From the NCBI GenBank assembly GCA_022511505.1, contig JAFLTK010000234.1, forward strand, positions 1-20,386: a DNA stretch of 20,386 nt, given 5' to 3'. Below are positions 1-6,897 of the stretch, piece by piece. The stretch's first letter is position 1. Each line of letters opens with the position of its first letter. This DNA is from Muribaculaceae bacterium (GTDB taxonomy: Bacteria > Bacteroidota > Bacteroidia > Bacteroidales > Muribaculaceae). A model generated the notes under the pieces. It saw only the letters and a program-made list of their open reading frames with translations. It did not search any database and was not told where the DNA came from. A program made the position numbers and the translations under genes.

Positions 1-378
1 CATGACGGCGAGGGAATGATAGTCGTTAAGGATATCGAATTCTACTCCCAGTGTGAACACCACATTCTTCACTTTTTCGGCAAAATCTCCATTGGCTATA
101 TACCCGATGGCAAAATGCTTGGACTCAGCAAATTGGCTCGAATAGTTGACACGTTTGCCCGTCGCCTTCAGGTGCAGGAACGCTTAACCAAGCAAGTCGT
201 CGACGAGGTTATGCGTGTAACCGGTGCAAAAGGCGCCATTGCCCGCTGCGATGCCCAACACCTCTGCATGAAAATGCGCGGCGTTGAGAAACAAGACTCT
301 TCAACCGCAACGATGGAGATGGCCGGCGTCTTCACCAGTGACCCTGCGCTCGTTGCCCGCTTTAATGCAATGCTTTAA
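1..378 (+). CDS. folE: GTP cyclohydrolase I, C-terminal part (5' truncated by window edge)
   Basis: The frame is open from base 1 and ends at TAA 376-378; the gene begins outside the window, so the in-frame ATG at 16 is internal. GTP cyclohydrolase I converts GTP to 7,8-dihydroneopterin triphosphate, the first step of folate/pterin synthesis. The visible 125 residues hold the family core: the zinc-site motif CEHH (first Cys is codon 18 of the window), then GLSKLARIVD and FARRLQVQERLT, and a second zinc cysteine in AQHLCM (codon 89) followed by MRGV. The protein ends shortly after the conserved fold, as in other members, so the 3' end is complete. Family members are about 190-220 residues, so roughly the first third is missing. 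It is followed at 36 bases by a small basic ORF. Confidence 0.96.
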   Translation, partial: HDGEGMIVVKDIEFYSQCEHHILHFFGKISIGYIPDGKMLGLSKLARIVDTFARRLQVQERLTKQVVDEVMRVTGAKGAIARCDAQHLCMKMRGVEKQDSSTATMEMAGVFTSDPALVARFNAML

Positions 379-413
379 AATTAGATCTGATTACCGTTTA
401 TATAAACTGCATT

Positions 414-572
414 ATGAAAATACCCGGACTTTCATTCTCTCTCAATCGAGCCCTTGGCATCACTCAGTTAAAAAGCCAATTTGCGCGCAAAACAGGTATC
501 CCCACAACCAAAGCCGGCCTTGAACGCAAAGTTGGCAGCATGATTATAAAAACAATCTTCGGCAAAAAATAG
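414..572 (+). CDS. Small basic protein, 52 residues, unknown function
   Basis: ATG 414 to TAG 570-572 encodes 52 residues beginning MKIPGLSFSL and ending TIFGKK. The composition is strongly basic (K and R spread throughout, only one acidic residue), with no membrane segment and no signal peptide. The middle reads ARKTGIPTTKAGLERKVG. From memory this GIPTTK...ERK pattern matches a family of very short conserved hypothetical proteins in Bacteroidota, but no search was possible. The ORF fills most of the gap between folE and the CPBP gene, lies in the same direction, uses codons like its neighbours, and is followed by a perfect palindrome (577-590). Its charge would suit nucleic-acid or ribosome binding; that is speculation. 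Confidence 0.6.
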   Translation: MKIPGLSFSLNRALGITQLKSQFARKTGIPTTKAGLERKVGSMIIKTIFGKK

Positions 573-576
573 CCTT

Positions 577-590
577 TGACCGGCCGGTCA
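577..590. repeat. Perfect 14-base palindrome TGACCGGCCGGTCA
   Basis: TGACCGGCCGGTCA is fully self-complementary. It lies 5 bases after the small basic ORF and 15 bases before the CPBP start. As RNA it could only form a 5-bp stem with a GGCC loop, and the following bases (TAAAATATAAA) contain no U-run, so it is a poor intrinsic terminator. A dimeric-regulator operator is the alternative. Confidence 0.45.
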
Positions 591-604
591 TAAAATATAA
601 ACCG

Positions 605-1495
605 ATGGTAGATATGAAACCACAAATGAGATTAACTATGGGTAAGAGCGTGATGCTGTTGGTGTGCGCTCTTGTTCTCTGTATGGTTATGGTAAGCGTT
701 ATCGGCCAGATGATGGGCACGATGAATGTGCCTAAGTTGCGCATTCTCATTGTGTTGCAAGATATCTTCATGTTTATCATCCCGGCTATCGTAACGGCTG
801 TCATTGCCTCGCGCTACCCTGCGCGTCTGCTGGAAGTTGATGCTTTCCCCAACTGGAAAATGATACTGCTGACGGTATTGACCGTGCTTGCGGCAATTCC
901 GGCTGTCGATTATATCGTGAAACTGAACGAGGCGATGTCCTTCCCGGCGTGGATGGCCGACGTCGAGCAAGCGATGCGTAAGATGGAAGAGGAAGCCAAC
1001 GCAACTACCCAAATGCTTATTAACGGCAGTTCGGTTGGTTCGCTTATCATGTCGTTGCTAATAGTGGCTATTCTGACCGGATTCAGCGAGGAGATATTCT
1101 TTAGGGGCGCGTTGCAGCGACTGCTGACCCCGGCAAGCGGGACGCCACACCTGGCAATCTGGGTTACTGCCTTTATATTCAGCGCAGTGCATTTCCAGTT
1201 CTATGGATTTGTTCCTCGAATGTTGCTTGGGGCATTCTTCGGCTATCTGCTATATTGGAGCGGCTCGCTATGGCTCCCTGTCATTGCCCATGCGTTGAAC
1301 AATAGTCTGGTAGTGCTCTCAACGTGGCTGGTCAACGCCGGATATATGGAGAATCGAATTGACCAACTTGGCTCGCCGTCTACAACATGGGACGTTGCAC
1401 TCGGTAGCGCCGTGCTGGTTGGCGGCCTGATTGTCCTCCTCAAGCGCGAAGCATCCGCCAATCAAAAATTGAAATCAATTACAAACGAAATATGA
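605..1495 (+). CDS. CPBP family intramembrane metalloprotease (CAAX/Abi type)
   Basis: This is a 296-residue polytopic membrane protein. The CPBP (Rce1-like) signature is clear: GFSEEIFFRG gives the EExxxR motif (E162, E163, R167), then a histidine in SAVHFQFYG (H196), then the last motif HALNN (H229, N232). These residues form the glutamate/histidine active site of the family. About eight hydrophobic segments are visible, beginning near residues 15-37. Bacterial members cleave diverse substrates within the membrane (bacteriocin immunity, signalling, some prenyl-CAAX-like roles); the substrate here is unknown. Starts at 605, 614 and 638 are all possible; 605 gives the longest form and no ribosome site decides between them. 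It overlaps the next gene by four bases (ATGA), which implies translational coupling with the prenyl synthase. Confidence 0.88.
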   Translation: MVDMKPQMRLTMGKSVMLLVCALVLCMVMVSVIGQMMGTMNVPKLRILIVLQDIFMFIIPAIVTAVIASRYPARLLEVDAFPNWKMILLTVLTVLAAIPAVDYIVKLNEAMSFPAWMADVEQAMRKMEEEANATTQMLINGSSVGSLIMSLLIVAILTGFSEEIFFRGALQRLLTPASGTPHLAIWVTAFIFSAVHFQFYGFVPRMLLGAFFGYLLYWSGSLWLPVIAHALNNSLVVLSTWLVNAGYMENRIDQLGSPSTTWDVALGSAVLVGGLIVLLKREASANQKLKSITNEI

Positions 1496-2457
1496 AATCA
1501 ACTTCTGAATATCAGGAAATTATAGAAAACGCCATTGCCAACCTCGACCTGCCGTCGACCCCCAAGGGCCTCTATCAGCCTATTGTCTATGCCCTCGAGA
1601 GTGGCGGCAAGCGACTGCGACCGGTGCTGAGTCTTGCCGTTGCCGATGCTCTCGGCCTCGATCTGGAAGCCGTTATAAACCAAGCACTTGGCGTCGAGCT
1701 ATTCCACAATTTCACGTTGCTCCATGACGACGTGATGGATAACAGCGAGGTGCGTCGCGGTCGTCCTACCGTACATTGCCGCTGGAACGCAAGAACGGCC
1801 ATACTCTCGGGCGACGCTATGTCAATCATATCAGGTGAGGTAGTCACACGAGGTGCCGGCGAGCACATCGCCGAGGTGTTGACCTTGTTCAACAAGACTG
1901 CCATCGAGGTGATTGAAGGCCAGCAACTTGACATGGATTTTGAAAACCGTAAGGATGTTACCGAAGATGATTACATCGAGATGGTAAGACTGAAAACGGC
2001 CGTTCTGCTCGGATGTGCTTGCAAAGTTGCCGCAATCATGGCCGGTGCCGGCGAAGATATTGCAAATGCCTTCTATGATTACGGCGAGAAACTCGGTCTT
2101 GCCTTCCAACTCAGGGATGACTACCTCGACACATTTGGCGACCCCGCAATCTTTGGCAAAGCGATTGGCGGTGACATCACATCCGATAAAAAAACATGGC
2201 TGCTGATTAACGCCATTCGTGACGACAAAACCGGCACGATAGAGAAATGGTTGGGCAATAATGCGCGCCCTGATGAAAAGATACAGGAGGTTACCGAATG
2301 CTACCGCATTCTCGACCTTGATAAACGTTGCAGCCAACTGATTGACAGTTATATAGAGGCTGCAATCGCTCAATTAAACCGCATCCCGGCTCTGACCGAG
2401 GAGGCCCGCCATTATTTCGTTGGTCTTGCCGACCGAAGCAGAACTCGCAGTAACTAA
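1492..2457 (+). CDS. Polyprenyl (farnesyl/geranylgeranyl-type) diphosphate synthase
   Basis: This 321-residue all-alpha trans-isoprenyl diphosphate synthase condenses isopentenyl diphosphate with allylic diphosphates. Both aspartate-rich motifs are intact: LHDDVMD (D79, D80, D83) and RDDYLD (D209, D210, D213). GGKRLRP near residue 38 is the conserved substrate-binding motif, and GGDITSDKKT follows the second motif. The first motif lacks the two-residue insertion of classic bacterial FPP synthases and has a phenylalanine five residues before it. In this family that combination tends to limit products to C15-C20, but product length cannot be settled by eye. The ATG lies inside the 3' end of the CPBP gene. 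Symbols such as ispA are avoided because chain length is unproven. Confidence 0.93.
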   Translation: MKSTSEYQEIIENAIANLDLPSTPKGLYQPIVYALESGGKRLRPVLSLAVADALGLDLEAVINQALGVELFHNFTLLHDDVMDNSEVRRGRPTVHCRWNARTAILSGDAMSIISGEVVTRGAGEHIAEVLTLFNKTAIEVIEGQQLDMDFENRKDVTEDDYIEMVRLKTAVLLGCACKVAAIMAGAGEDIANAFYDYGEKLGLAFQLRDDYLDTFGDPAIFGKAIGGDITSDKKTWLLINAIRDDKTGTIEKWLGNNARPDEKIQEVTECYRILDLDKRCSQLIDSYIEAAIAQLNRIPALTEEARHYFVGLADRSRTRSN

Positions 2458-2484
2458 GCATAGACCTAAACCTCTACTCTACTG

Positions 2485-3261
2485 ATGATTATCGACACCC
2501 ATTCCCATCCCTATCTCGAGGAATTTGACGCCGACCGAGATGAGGTGTTGCAGCGCGCTTTTGACGGCGGCGTTGGTCACGTCATTTTGCCAAATGTCGA
2601 TATATCGACAATCGAGCCGATGCGTGCGCTCCATCGCCTCTATCCGTCAACAACCTCGATGGCTCTGGGACTCCATCCTACCGAGGTCAAAGAGTCCTGG
2701 CGCGATGACCTGTCGCTCATCGATCACGAATGGGACCTTAATGCCAACGACTACAAGGCCGTTGGCGAAGTGGGAATCGACCTGTATTGGGACAAAACCT
2801 TTCGCGAGGAGCAGATGCAAGTGCTTGATATCCAGACTCGTCGCGCTGCCGACATGAATCTACCCGTTATTATCCATTGCCGCGAAGGGCTTGACGAGGT
2901 TCTCGAAGTTCTTTCAGGTCTTGAAAAGAAGCCGGATGCCGTTTTCCATAGTTTTGGCGGAAGCATGGCCGATGTCGACAAGGTGCGTCGCGTTGGTGAC
3001 TTCTATTTCGGCATCAATGGCGTCGTTACATTTAAAAACGCCCGGCTCGACAACACTTTGCGTGAGATAACACCTGAACGTATTGTCCTCGAAACCGACG
3101 CCCCCTATCTTGCGCCGGTTCCCAAGCGTGGCAGGCGCAACGAGCCGGCTTTCATTGCCCATACAGCCGGGTATGTTGCCAACGTCTTTGAGCAAAGCAT
3201 CGACAAGATTGAGGACATCACAACTGCAAACGCAATCAACTTATTCAAACTATCAGTATAA
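2485..3261 (+). CDS. tatD: TatD family metal-dependent hydrolase/DNase
   Basis: The product is 258 residues, the usual size of TatD-type TIM-barrel hydrolases. Metal ligands are all visible: DTHSH at the N-terminus (H6, H8), GEVGIDLYWD (E95), IHCRE (H131), FHSFGG (H155) and LETDAPYLAP (D205). The family includes 3'-5' exonucleases and D-aminoacyl-tRNA deacylase-like enzymes, so the exact substrate is open; the paralogue naming (tatD, ycfH, yjjV) cannot be resolved here. It starts 27 bases after the prenyl synthase stop and its stop is 4 bases before the next ATG, consistent with one operon from 605 to 4429. Confidence 0.93.
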   Translation: MIIDTHSHPYLEEFDADRDEVLQRAFDGGVGHVILPNVDISTIEPMRALHRLYPSTTSMALGLHPTEVKESWRDDLSLIDHEWDLNANDYKAVGEVGIDLYWDKTFREEQMQVLDIQTRRAADMNLPVIIHCREGLDEVLEVLSGLEKKPDAVFHSFGGSMADVDKVRRVGDFYFGINGVVTFKNARLDNTLREITPERIVLETDAPYLAPVPKRGRRNEPAFIAHTAGYVANVFEQSIDKIEDITTANAINLFKLSV

Positions 3262-3265
3262 TACT

Positions 3266-4429
3266 ATGTTACGCAAACTTCTGTTCATTGTTGCCGGAAT
3301 ATCATTAATAGCCGCTTGCACTAAGCCGACCATCGATAATACCCAAGAGCAAGATCTCATTGAAGCCGAAAATAGATATCAGGCTGATAGCATCACGTTG
3401 CTTTTTGTTGGCGACGCAATGCAACACGAGGCTCAACTCAATGCCGCTAAACGCAACAGAAATGACTCATTAACATATAATTATGAGAATTGCTACAGCC
3501 TGATAGCACCGGCTGTTAAAAACGCTGACTATGCTATTGTTAACCTCGAACTTGCACTCGGCGGTGGAACCAACTTCTCCGGATATCCCTGTTTCTCGGC
3601 GCCCGATAGTTATGCATCCGCTTTAAAGAATGCCGGTTTTGACCTTTTCCTTACTGCCAACAACCATTGTCTCGACCGCCTCGATAAAGGTTTGCGCCGA
3701 ACTCTCGATGTGCTTGACACTCTGCATGTTGATCATATCGGAACCTATCACGACGCAGCCGAGCGTACTCGCCTCGTCCCGTTCATCAAGGATATAAACG
3801 GCTTCAACGTCGGCTTCCTCAATTATACCTACGGAACCAACGGCATCAAGGCAACCGGCGGTGCAGAGGTTGCCTATATCGACCGCGAGCGCATCGCCAA
3901 AGAGATAAAAGCGACACGCGACGCCGGCGCCGAAATCATTGTCGTCGCCATCCACTGGGGTATCGAGTATAAACTAAATGAAAATCAAGAGCAACGGGCG
4001 CTTGCCGACTTCCTTGTGAATCAAGGCGTTGACATTGTTATGGGTGGCCATCCCCACGTTGTCCAGCCGATGAAAATGGTTAACAACGAGAACACCGGCC
4101 GTCGCGCCCTTGTTGTCTACTCGCTCGGCAACTTTATCTCCAACATGCGACGCAAAGACACCCTTGGCGGAGCTTTGGTCAACGTAGTCATCGAGCGCGA
4201 CTCAACCGGTCTCGCCGTTGTCAAAAGCGCTGACTATGACTTATTTATCACCGAGGAGCCGAGCAAACACTTTCCCAACTTCCGCGTTGTCCCCTCTTGG
4301 TCAATTGACAGCCTCGACCACGCCCAGCGCGACGGATGGAACACCTTTGAAGCAACCGTCGACAAACTCTACGGCAACTACAACGTCGGCGTTCCCCGCT
4401 CTACCCGCCACTACCGGCCCACCCCATAA
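3266..4429 (+). CDS. CapA-like poly-gamma-glutamate synthesis family lipoprotein
   Basis: This 387-residue protein begins MLRKLLFIVAGISLIAAC, a lipoprotein signal peptide whose lipobox cysteine is C18. It should therefore be lipid-anchored and exported. The remainder matches the CapA (PgsA-type) calcineurin-like fold: LFVGDAMQHE, NLELALGG, LTANNHCLDR, AIHWGIEY, GGHPHVVQPM and YSLGNFIS carry the metal-binding D, N and H positions of the metallophosphatase superfamily. Named members act in polyglutamate capsule formation. In Bacteroidota such proteins often stand alone without capB/capC, as here, so a phosphoesterase role in the envelope is equally possible. The frame stays open upstream to 3083, but the ATG at 3266, directly after tatD, gives the signal peptide and is the right start. 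Confidence 0.9.
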   Translation: MLRKLLFIVAGISLIAACTKPTIDNTQEQDLIEAENRYQADSITLLFVGDAMQHEAQLNAAKRNRNDSLTYNYENCYSLIAPAVKNADYAIVNLELALGGGTNFSGYPCFSAPDSYASALKNAGFDLFLTANNHCLDRLDKGLRRTLDVLDTLHVDHIGTYHDAAERTRLVPFIKDINGFNVGFLNYTYGTNGIKATGGAEVAYIDRERIAKEIKATRDAGAEIIVVAIHWGIEYKLNENQEQRALADFLVNQGVDIVMGGHPHVVQPMKMVNNENTGRRALVVYSLGNFISNMRRKDTLGGALVNVVIERDSTGLAVVKSADYDLFITEEPSKHFPNFRVVPSWSIDSLDHAQRDGWNTFEATVDKLYGNYNVGVPRSTRHYRPTP

Positions 4430-4470
4430 TGCCCTACTGCCTCTTTGTATTCCCCGACCGTCTCCGTTGT

Positions 4471-5205
4471 TCAATTTCTCGAAGGGACGAAAGTAAGAGT
4501 CGCCCTTGCGGCCTGAGAGTGCTGGTGAGAGCGAGGGATATGGTAGGTTCGCCCATCCTTGACCAGATAGGAGCCGGTTTGATGGAATGTGAACTGAACG
4601 CCGGCCTCGACACACTGCCGGCGCAGGTCGAGCACCCAGTCAAAGTCAAGCGGACGCGCATACTTTCCCGACTCACCGCCGACGCTTACCTCCTCAATCA
4701 GTCGCGGGTCAAGATACTTCCTGAGGTCCAACGCCTCAAGCATCGGCGCCGCTATCACAAGACGATGCTTTATAGGCAACGACAAGAAAATCGGCAGTCG
4801 ATAGTCGGCGCGGTCCCGGTTTTCAACGGTACAGCCGACAGCCACGTGATCATAGCCGTCGCCCCAATCAGCTGGCAACCACTCGGCGAGGCGGTCGATG
4901 CGTTTAGTGAAGAAATAGAACGTGCAGTCGCGCCGTTGATTGATAATATCCCAGATTTCGTCACGCCACTGGTCGGCCTCCTCGATAAGAAAGTCAGAAG
5001 TAAAGCAGAGCGCAAACTCGCTCCCGGCAGGGTATTTCCAAGCCCCGCGACGGTCACGCTTAATCGGCAGATTGAACGATGCCGTTTTGCGAACAACATC
5101 GGTCGCAATAGCCGTGCCAAAAGCCGCATCCTCACGAAACACGTAACAATGCTTGCAACCTTGGCTAATCTTGTGGCAGCCGTGCCACGGGTTCCATATC
5201 GGCAT
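4471..5205 (-). CDS. DUF5131 / phage Gp37-Gp68 family protein with CX6CX2C cluster
   Basis: A 244-residue minus-strand protein. The N-terminus MPIWNPWHGC followed by GCKHCY is the hallmark of the DUF5131 (phage Gp37/Gp68-like) family; the cysteines are C10, C17 and C20, an iron-sulphur-type cluster motif reminiscent of radical SAM proteins. Other conserved stretches are LCFTSDFLIEEAD, FFTKR, VGCTVEN and SVGGESG. The family occurs in phages and in bacterial chromosomes and has no agreed reaction. The ATG at 5205 is chosen because the WNP motif starts two residues later; no in-frame ATG lies further upstream. A TAnnTTTG box lies 32-39 bases before it. The gene is convergent with the CapA-like gene (41-base gap) and is not in an obvious operon or phage. 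Confidence 0.85.
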   Translation of the reverse strand: MPIWNPWHGCHKISQGCKHCYVFREDAAFGTAIATDVVRKTASFNLPIKRDRRGAWKYPAGSEFALCFTSDFLIEEADQWRDEIWDIINQRRDCTFYFFTKRIDRLAEWLPADWGDGYDHVAVGCTVENRDRADYRLPIFLSLPIKHRLVIAAPMLEALDLRKYLDPRLIEEVSVGGESGKYARPLDFDWVLDLRRQCVEAGVQFTFHQTGSYLVKDGRTYHIPRSHQHSQAARATLTFVPSRN

Positions 5206-5236
5206 AACTTCATCAATTACTTTGTAGACTATCCCA

Positions 5237-5244
5237 CAAAGTTA
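5237..5244 (-). promoter_or_regulatory. Candidate -7 box for the DUF5131 gene
   Basis: On the minus strand the sequence reads TAACTTTG, a full match to the Bacteroidota TAnnTTTG box. It would start transcription about 20-25 bases before the ATG at 5205. No TTTG is present at the expected -33 distance, so the call rests on one box. Confidence 0.4.
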
Positions 5245-5301
5245 ACCTTTTTTCCGGAATCACCCGTCTCTAATTAAAAGAAGACAAACTTGGGACCTTA
5301 A

Positions 5302-5351
5302 ACACGGCTCAAATTCTATAGTCGCGGGGGGTGACGCCGTGTGTTTTTGAG
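5302..5351 (+). terminator. Orphan hairpin with U-run, terminator-like
   Basis: ACACGGC (5302-5308) pairs perfectly with GCCGTGT (5336-5342), with a 27-base loop, and is followed by GTTTTTGA. This would terminate a plus-strand transcript, yet no plus-strand gene ends here: the flanking genes diverge. CTCAAA (5308-5313) is also complementary to TTTGAG (5346-5351), so the two pairings interlock like a pseudoknot or alternative structure. It may end a short unannotated RNA, or be fortuitous. Confidence 0.35.
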
Positions 5352-5396
5352 GTTGATTTTATGATGACGTTATGAATGGATTTGATTCGGAGTGGA

Positions 5397-5428
5397 TTTG
5401 ATGAAGTCAAATATAATTGCTAATTTTG
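5397..5428 (+). promoter_or_regulatory. Bacteroidota-type promoter of the CCA-adding enzyme gene
   Basis: TTTG at 5397-5400 and TAATTTTG at 5421-5428 are separated by exactly 20 bases, the full -33/-7 consensus of the main Bacteroidota sigma factor. Transcription would begin near 5434 and leave a leader of about 65 bases before the ATG at 5501. Confidence 0.7.
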
Positions 5429-5430
5429 TG

Positions 5431-5477
5431 ACGAAATTGGGTTAATCGACAGATGCCGGGTTAATCGAACGAAATTG
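5431..5477 (+). repeat. Nested direct repeats in the leader of the CCA-adding enzyme gene
   Basis: GGGTTAATCGA occurs at 5439-5449 and again at 5458-5468. The outer unit ACGAAATTG occurs at 5431-5439 and 5469-5477. Both pairs lie just downstream of the promoter, at or after the predicted transcription start. Their spacing (19 bases for the inner unit, under two helical turns) could suit tandem protein binding or an RNA element. Confidence 0.5.
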
Positions 5478-5500
5478 AGTTTAGCAACTCTATATCTACA

Positions 5501-6862
5501 ATGGACGTCACGACTTATAAGAAAATATTGAGCTATCTTGCCGATGTGATTGCCGGGACCGAATGGGCCGGGCGAGTCTATGCCGTCGGCGGGTGTTGCC
5601 GTGATAGCGTGATGGGTCATGAGATTAAGGATATCGACCTGGCGGTTGAGGTGCCCGACGGCGGCACGAAGTTCTCGGAGTGGCTCGTCGAGCAAAATCT
5701 GACTACGGGCAATACGAGATTTTACCCGATGTTTAGCACGGCAATGCTCCACCTTGCCAAGTTCCCGGAACACGAAATCGAGGTTGTGCAGACGCGTAGC
5801 GGCAAGTATACCGAGGAGAATTTTGACTATCCCGAGCGGGCATTTGGCGACATCGTACAAGACTGCATGTTACGCGACCTGACCATCAACAGCCTTTGCT
5901 ATAATGTGTCGACCGGCGAGGTTCTCGACCTGACCGGAAAAGGGTTGGAAGATATTGAGGCACAACGGCTTCGCACACCCGTAGACCCAAACATTACCTA
6001 TAGCGACGACCCGCTGCGCATCCTGCGTGCGATTAGATTTTCGCTGAAATTGGGGTGGGAACTTAGCCCCGAAATGATTGCTGCATTCAGTCGTTATTCA
6101 GCAAATCTGCATATCATCTCGCCACGTCGCCTCGGGGCAGAGGTCATCAAGATACTGACCGCACCCAATCCATCGCGTGGGCTCGAATTGATGGCAAAAA
6201 CCGGTGCGTTGAAAAAGGTACTGGGCGAACTGACACCAATTATGCGCATCGAATGGGCGACGGGCAACGACTTGACAGTCTGGAACCACACGCTACGGGT
6301 CATTGACGCCGTCGGGCCTGACATGGTATTGCGTTTGGCCGCGCTGTTTCACGAAGCAGGCAAGCCGAAGGTGCGGAGCATCACTCGCCGCGGCGAGGTT
6401 GTCTACAATGGCCACGAGGGAGCGTCGGCACGCATGGCCCACCGCTGGATGCGTTTCCACCATCTCGACCACGAGCCGACCGAAGCGGTTAAATATATAA
6501 TTCGCAACTACCATAAAATGTGCAACTTGCAAAAGGTCGACGAGAAGCGTCTCGTTGAAATTGCATCAGAGGCCGGTAGCAGACGCAACCTCGATCTCCT
6601 CGTCCAATTTGCCAAAGCGGTCAATACTGTAAACGGTAACGAAGAGCAAAATGAACTAATCGACAGCCGAATCGCAGAATTGCTCGAGAATGACAAGGTT
6701 AAGTTGATCGAGAAGCCAAGGCCGACCGAACAAAAGCGACAGCGACGTCCCCGAGGCGAGCGCCATGGGCACCACGAGCGCCGCAAACGCAAGCCTTCGG
6801 CCGACAGCAACGAGTCAAAGTCTAAACCTCGACCAAGAAGGAGGAGAAGAGGGAAGAAATAG
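5501..6862 (+). CDS. cca: CCA tRNA nucleotidyltransferase / poly(A) polymerase-like with HD domain
   Basis: This 453-residue class II nucleotidyltransferase would add or repair the 3' CCA of tRNA. The N-terminal palm shows VGGCCRD (G30, G31, R34) and the catalytic DID (D44, D46); LRDLTIN and the RILRAIRFS motif of the neck follow. Residues about 255-350 form an HD-type domain: WNHTLRVID, then LAALFHEAGKP where the usual HD dyad reads His284-Glu285. The last roughly 45 residues (from PRPTEQKRQRR on) are a lysine/arginine-rich, low-complexity tail ending RRRRRGKK, probably disordered and RNA-binding. Poly(A) polymerase activity cannot be excluded, since the two enzymes share this architecture. 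It has its own promoter at 5397-5428, and the M23 gene follows at 35 bases. Confidence 0.92.
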   Translation: MDVTTYKKILSYLADVIAGTEWAGRVYAVGGCCRDSVMGHEIKDIDLAVEVPDGGTKFSEWLVEQNLTTGNTRFYPMFSTAMLHLAKFPEHEIEVVQTRSGKYTEENFDYPERAFGDIVQDCMLRDLTINSLCYNVSTGEVLDLTGKGLEDIEAQRLRTPVDPNITYSDDPLRILRAIRFSLKLGWELSPEMIAAFSRYSANLHIISPRRLGAEVIKILTAPNPSRGLELMAKTGALKKVLGELTPIMRIEWATGNDLTVWNHTLRVIDAVGPDMVLRLAALFHEAGKPKVRSITRRGEVVYNGHEGASARMAHRWMRFHHLDHEPTEAVKYIIRNYHKMCNLQKVDEKRLVEIASEAGSRRNLDLLVQFAKAVNTVNGNEEQNELIDSRIAELLENDKVKLIEKPRPTEQKRQRRPRGERHGHHERRKRKPSADSNESKSKPRPRRRRRGKK

Positions 6863-6897
6863 CGAAAGTAGAAACTCTCCACACATTATAATATAAT

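Noticed and set aside
284..523. 79-codon plus-strand open frame overlapping the end of folE
   Set aside because: It runs out of frame through the conserved folE C-terminus and then across the 52-residue ORF. The latter has the better composition and a tidier start and stop.
1831..2373. 180-codon minus-strand open frame
   Set aside because: It lies wholly within the prenyl synthase, whose two Asp-rich motifs and length are intact.
4429..5277. 282-codon plus-strand open frame
   Set aside because: It is antisense to the DUF5131 gene, whose WNPW and cysteine motifs are diagnostic. The plus translation is basic and featureless.
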